A stretch of 15,382 nt of DNA from Hyphomicrobiales bacterium. GTDB lineage: Bacteria > Pseudomonadota > Alphaproteobacteria > Rhizobiales > Hyphomicrobiaceae. Location of the stretch: the NCBI GenBank assembly GCA_017304275.1, contig JAFKKW010000207.1:1-15382 (forward strand), written 5' to 3'. A model generated the notes under the pieces. It was not told the origin of the DNA. It did not search any database and saw only the letters and a list, made by a program, of their open reading frames with translations. Of this stretch, positions 15,032-15,382 are shown one piece after another; the first letter of the stretch is position 1; the number at the start of each line of letters is the position of its first letter. The position numbers and the translations under genes were made by a program.

Positions 15032-15382
15032 GTGCCTGCCAGCGCCAAGACCTGGATTGTCGAGACGGAGTGGCTTGCCCAGCATCTCGATGCACCCGAC
15101 CTGATCGTCTTTGACGCCTCGTGGCATCTGCCGAACGCCGGCCGTGATGCGAAGGCGGAATACATGACGGAGCACATTCCGGGCGCGCTGTTCTTCGACA
15201 TCGACGACCTCGTCGATGAGAAGTCGCCGCTGCCGCACATGCTGCCGCCAACTCCGAAATTCGCGTCCCGCATGAAGAAGATGGGCGTCGGCGACGGCAT
15301 GCGCATCGTGGTCTACGATACGTACGGGCTGTTCTCGGCGGCGCGCGTATGGTGGACGTTCCGGGCCATGGGGCATCAGGAC
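15032..15382 (+). CDS. sseA: 3-mercaptopyruvate/thiosulfate sulfurtransferase, N-terminal part
   Basis: The gene runs off the window's end; 117 residues are visible. They form the first, non-catalytic rhodanese domain of a two-domain sulfurtransferase: WLAQHLDAPDLIVFDASWHLP, then EYMTEHIPGALFFDIDDLVD, HMLPPTPKFASRMKKMGVGD and VVYDTYGLFSAARVWWTFR. The domain order and these blocks match SseA, which moves sulfur from 3-mercaptopyruvate to a thiol acceptor or cyanide. The catalytic cysteine would be in the missing second domain. The GTG at 15032 is chosen because AAGGAGG ends 6 nt before it. An in-frame ATG at 15011 would put that sequence inside the coding region and is less likely. Confidence 0.93.
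   Translation, partial: MPASAKTWIVETEWLAQHLDAPDLIVFDASWHLPNAGRDAKAEYMTEHIPGALFFDIDDLVDEKSPLPHMLPPTPKFASRMKKMGVGDGMRIVVYDTYGLFSAARVWWTFRAMGHQD

Overview
The window looks like chromosome from a high-GC alphaproteobacterium, most likely a Hyphomicrobiales (Hyphomicrobium-like) species. The evidence is the proteobacterial queA/tgt genes, a tRNA promoter of the rhizobial type, exact EcfG-type (general stress sigma factor) promoter signatures, FNR/FixK-type boxes, and small secreted proteins of a kind common in that order. No phage, IS element or CRISPR array is visible.

Layout. Positions 1-750 hold a DUF423 membrane protein behind a heptamer tandem repeat, and a convergent small proline-rich ORF. 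Positions 757-3267 form a tight queuosine unit: queA, a small Cys/His protein, and tgt, linked by strong ribosome binding sites or overlap. A DMT/EamA exporter (minus strand) follows. Next come tRNA-Lys(UUU) with its own promoter and what looks like the C-terminal remnant of an alkaline-phosphatase/sulfatase-superfamily gene. Positions 4957-8883 are a block of membrane and secreted proteins: a two-helix membrane protein, MgtC/SapB, a secreted proline-rich protein, an MddA-like methyltransferase coupled to a low-complexity secreted protein, and a Gly/His-rich secreted protein. Positions 8884-9335 are regulatory DNA with a probable small RNA. A periplasmic VanX-type dipeptidase, a tandem-domain universal stress protein and a P2-type cation ATPase follow. 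The end holds a second secreted protein sharing a C-terminal motif with the one at 7706-8380, and the start of sseA.

Regulation is the most interesting layer. Four exact GGAAC-N16-CGTT promoters (the sequence recognised by EcfG) sit immediately upstream of four otherwise anonymous small genes or operons, so much of this window may be an EcfG stress regulon. Two near-perfect FNR/FixK boxes each lie at the class II distance (centre about 41.5 bp) from a plausible minus-strand -10. One drives the ATPase-Usp operon. The other drives a predicted RNA of about 93 nt with two CU-rich hairpin loops and a strong intrinsic terminator. I read the window as stress and low-oxygen adaptation genes interleaved with housekeeping tRNA-modification genes.

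The strongest candidates for something undescribed are the FNR-controlled small RNA at 9146-9238, the secreted protein family defined by the C-terminal CMxLWxPxxHMTKxxWxxxC motif, and the Tgt that has lost three of four zinc ligands. All calls come from reading the sequence; no database search was run.
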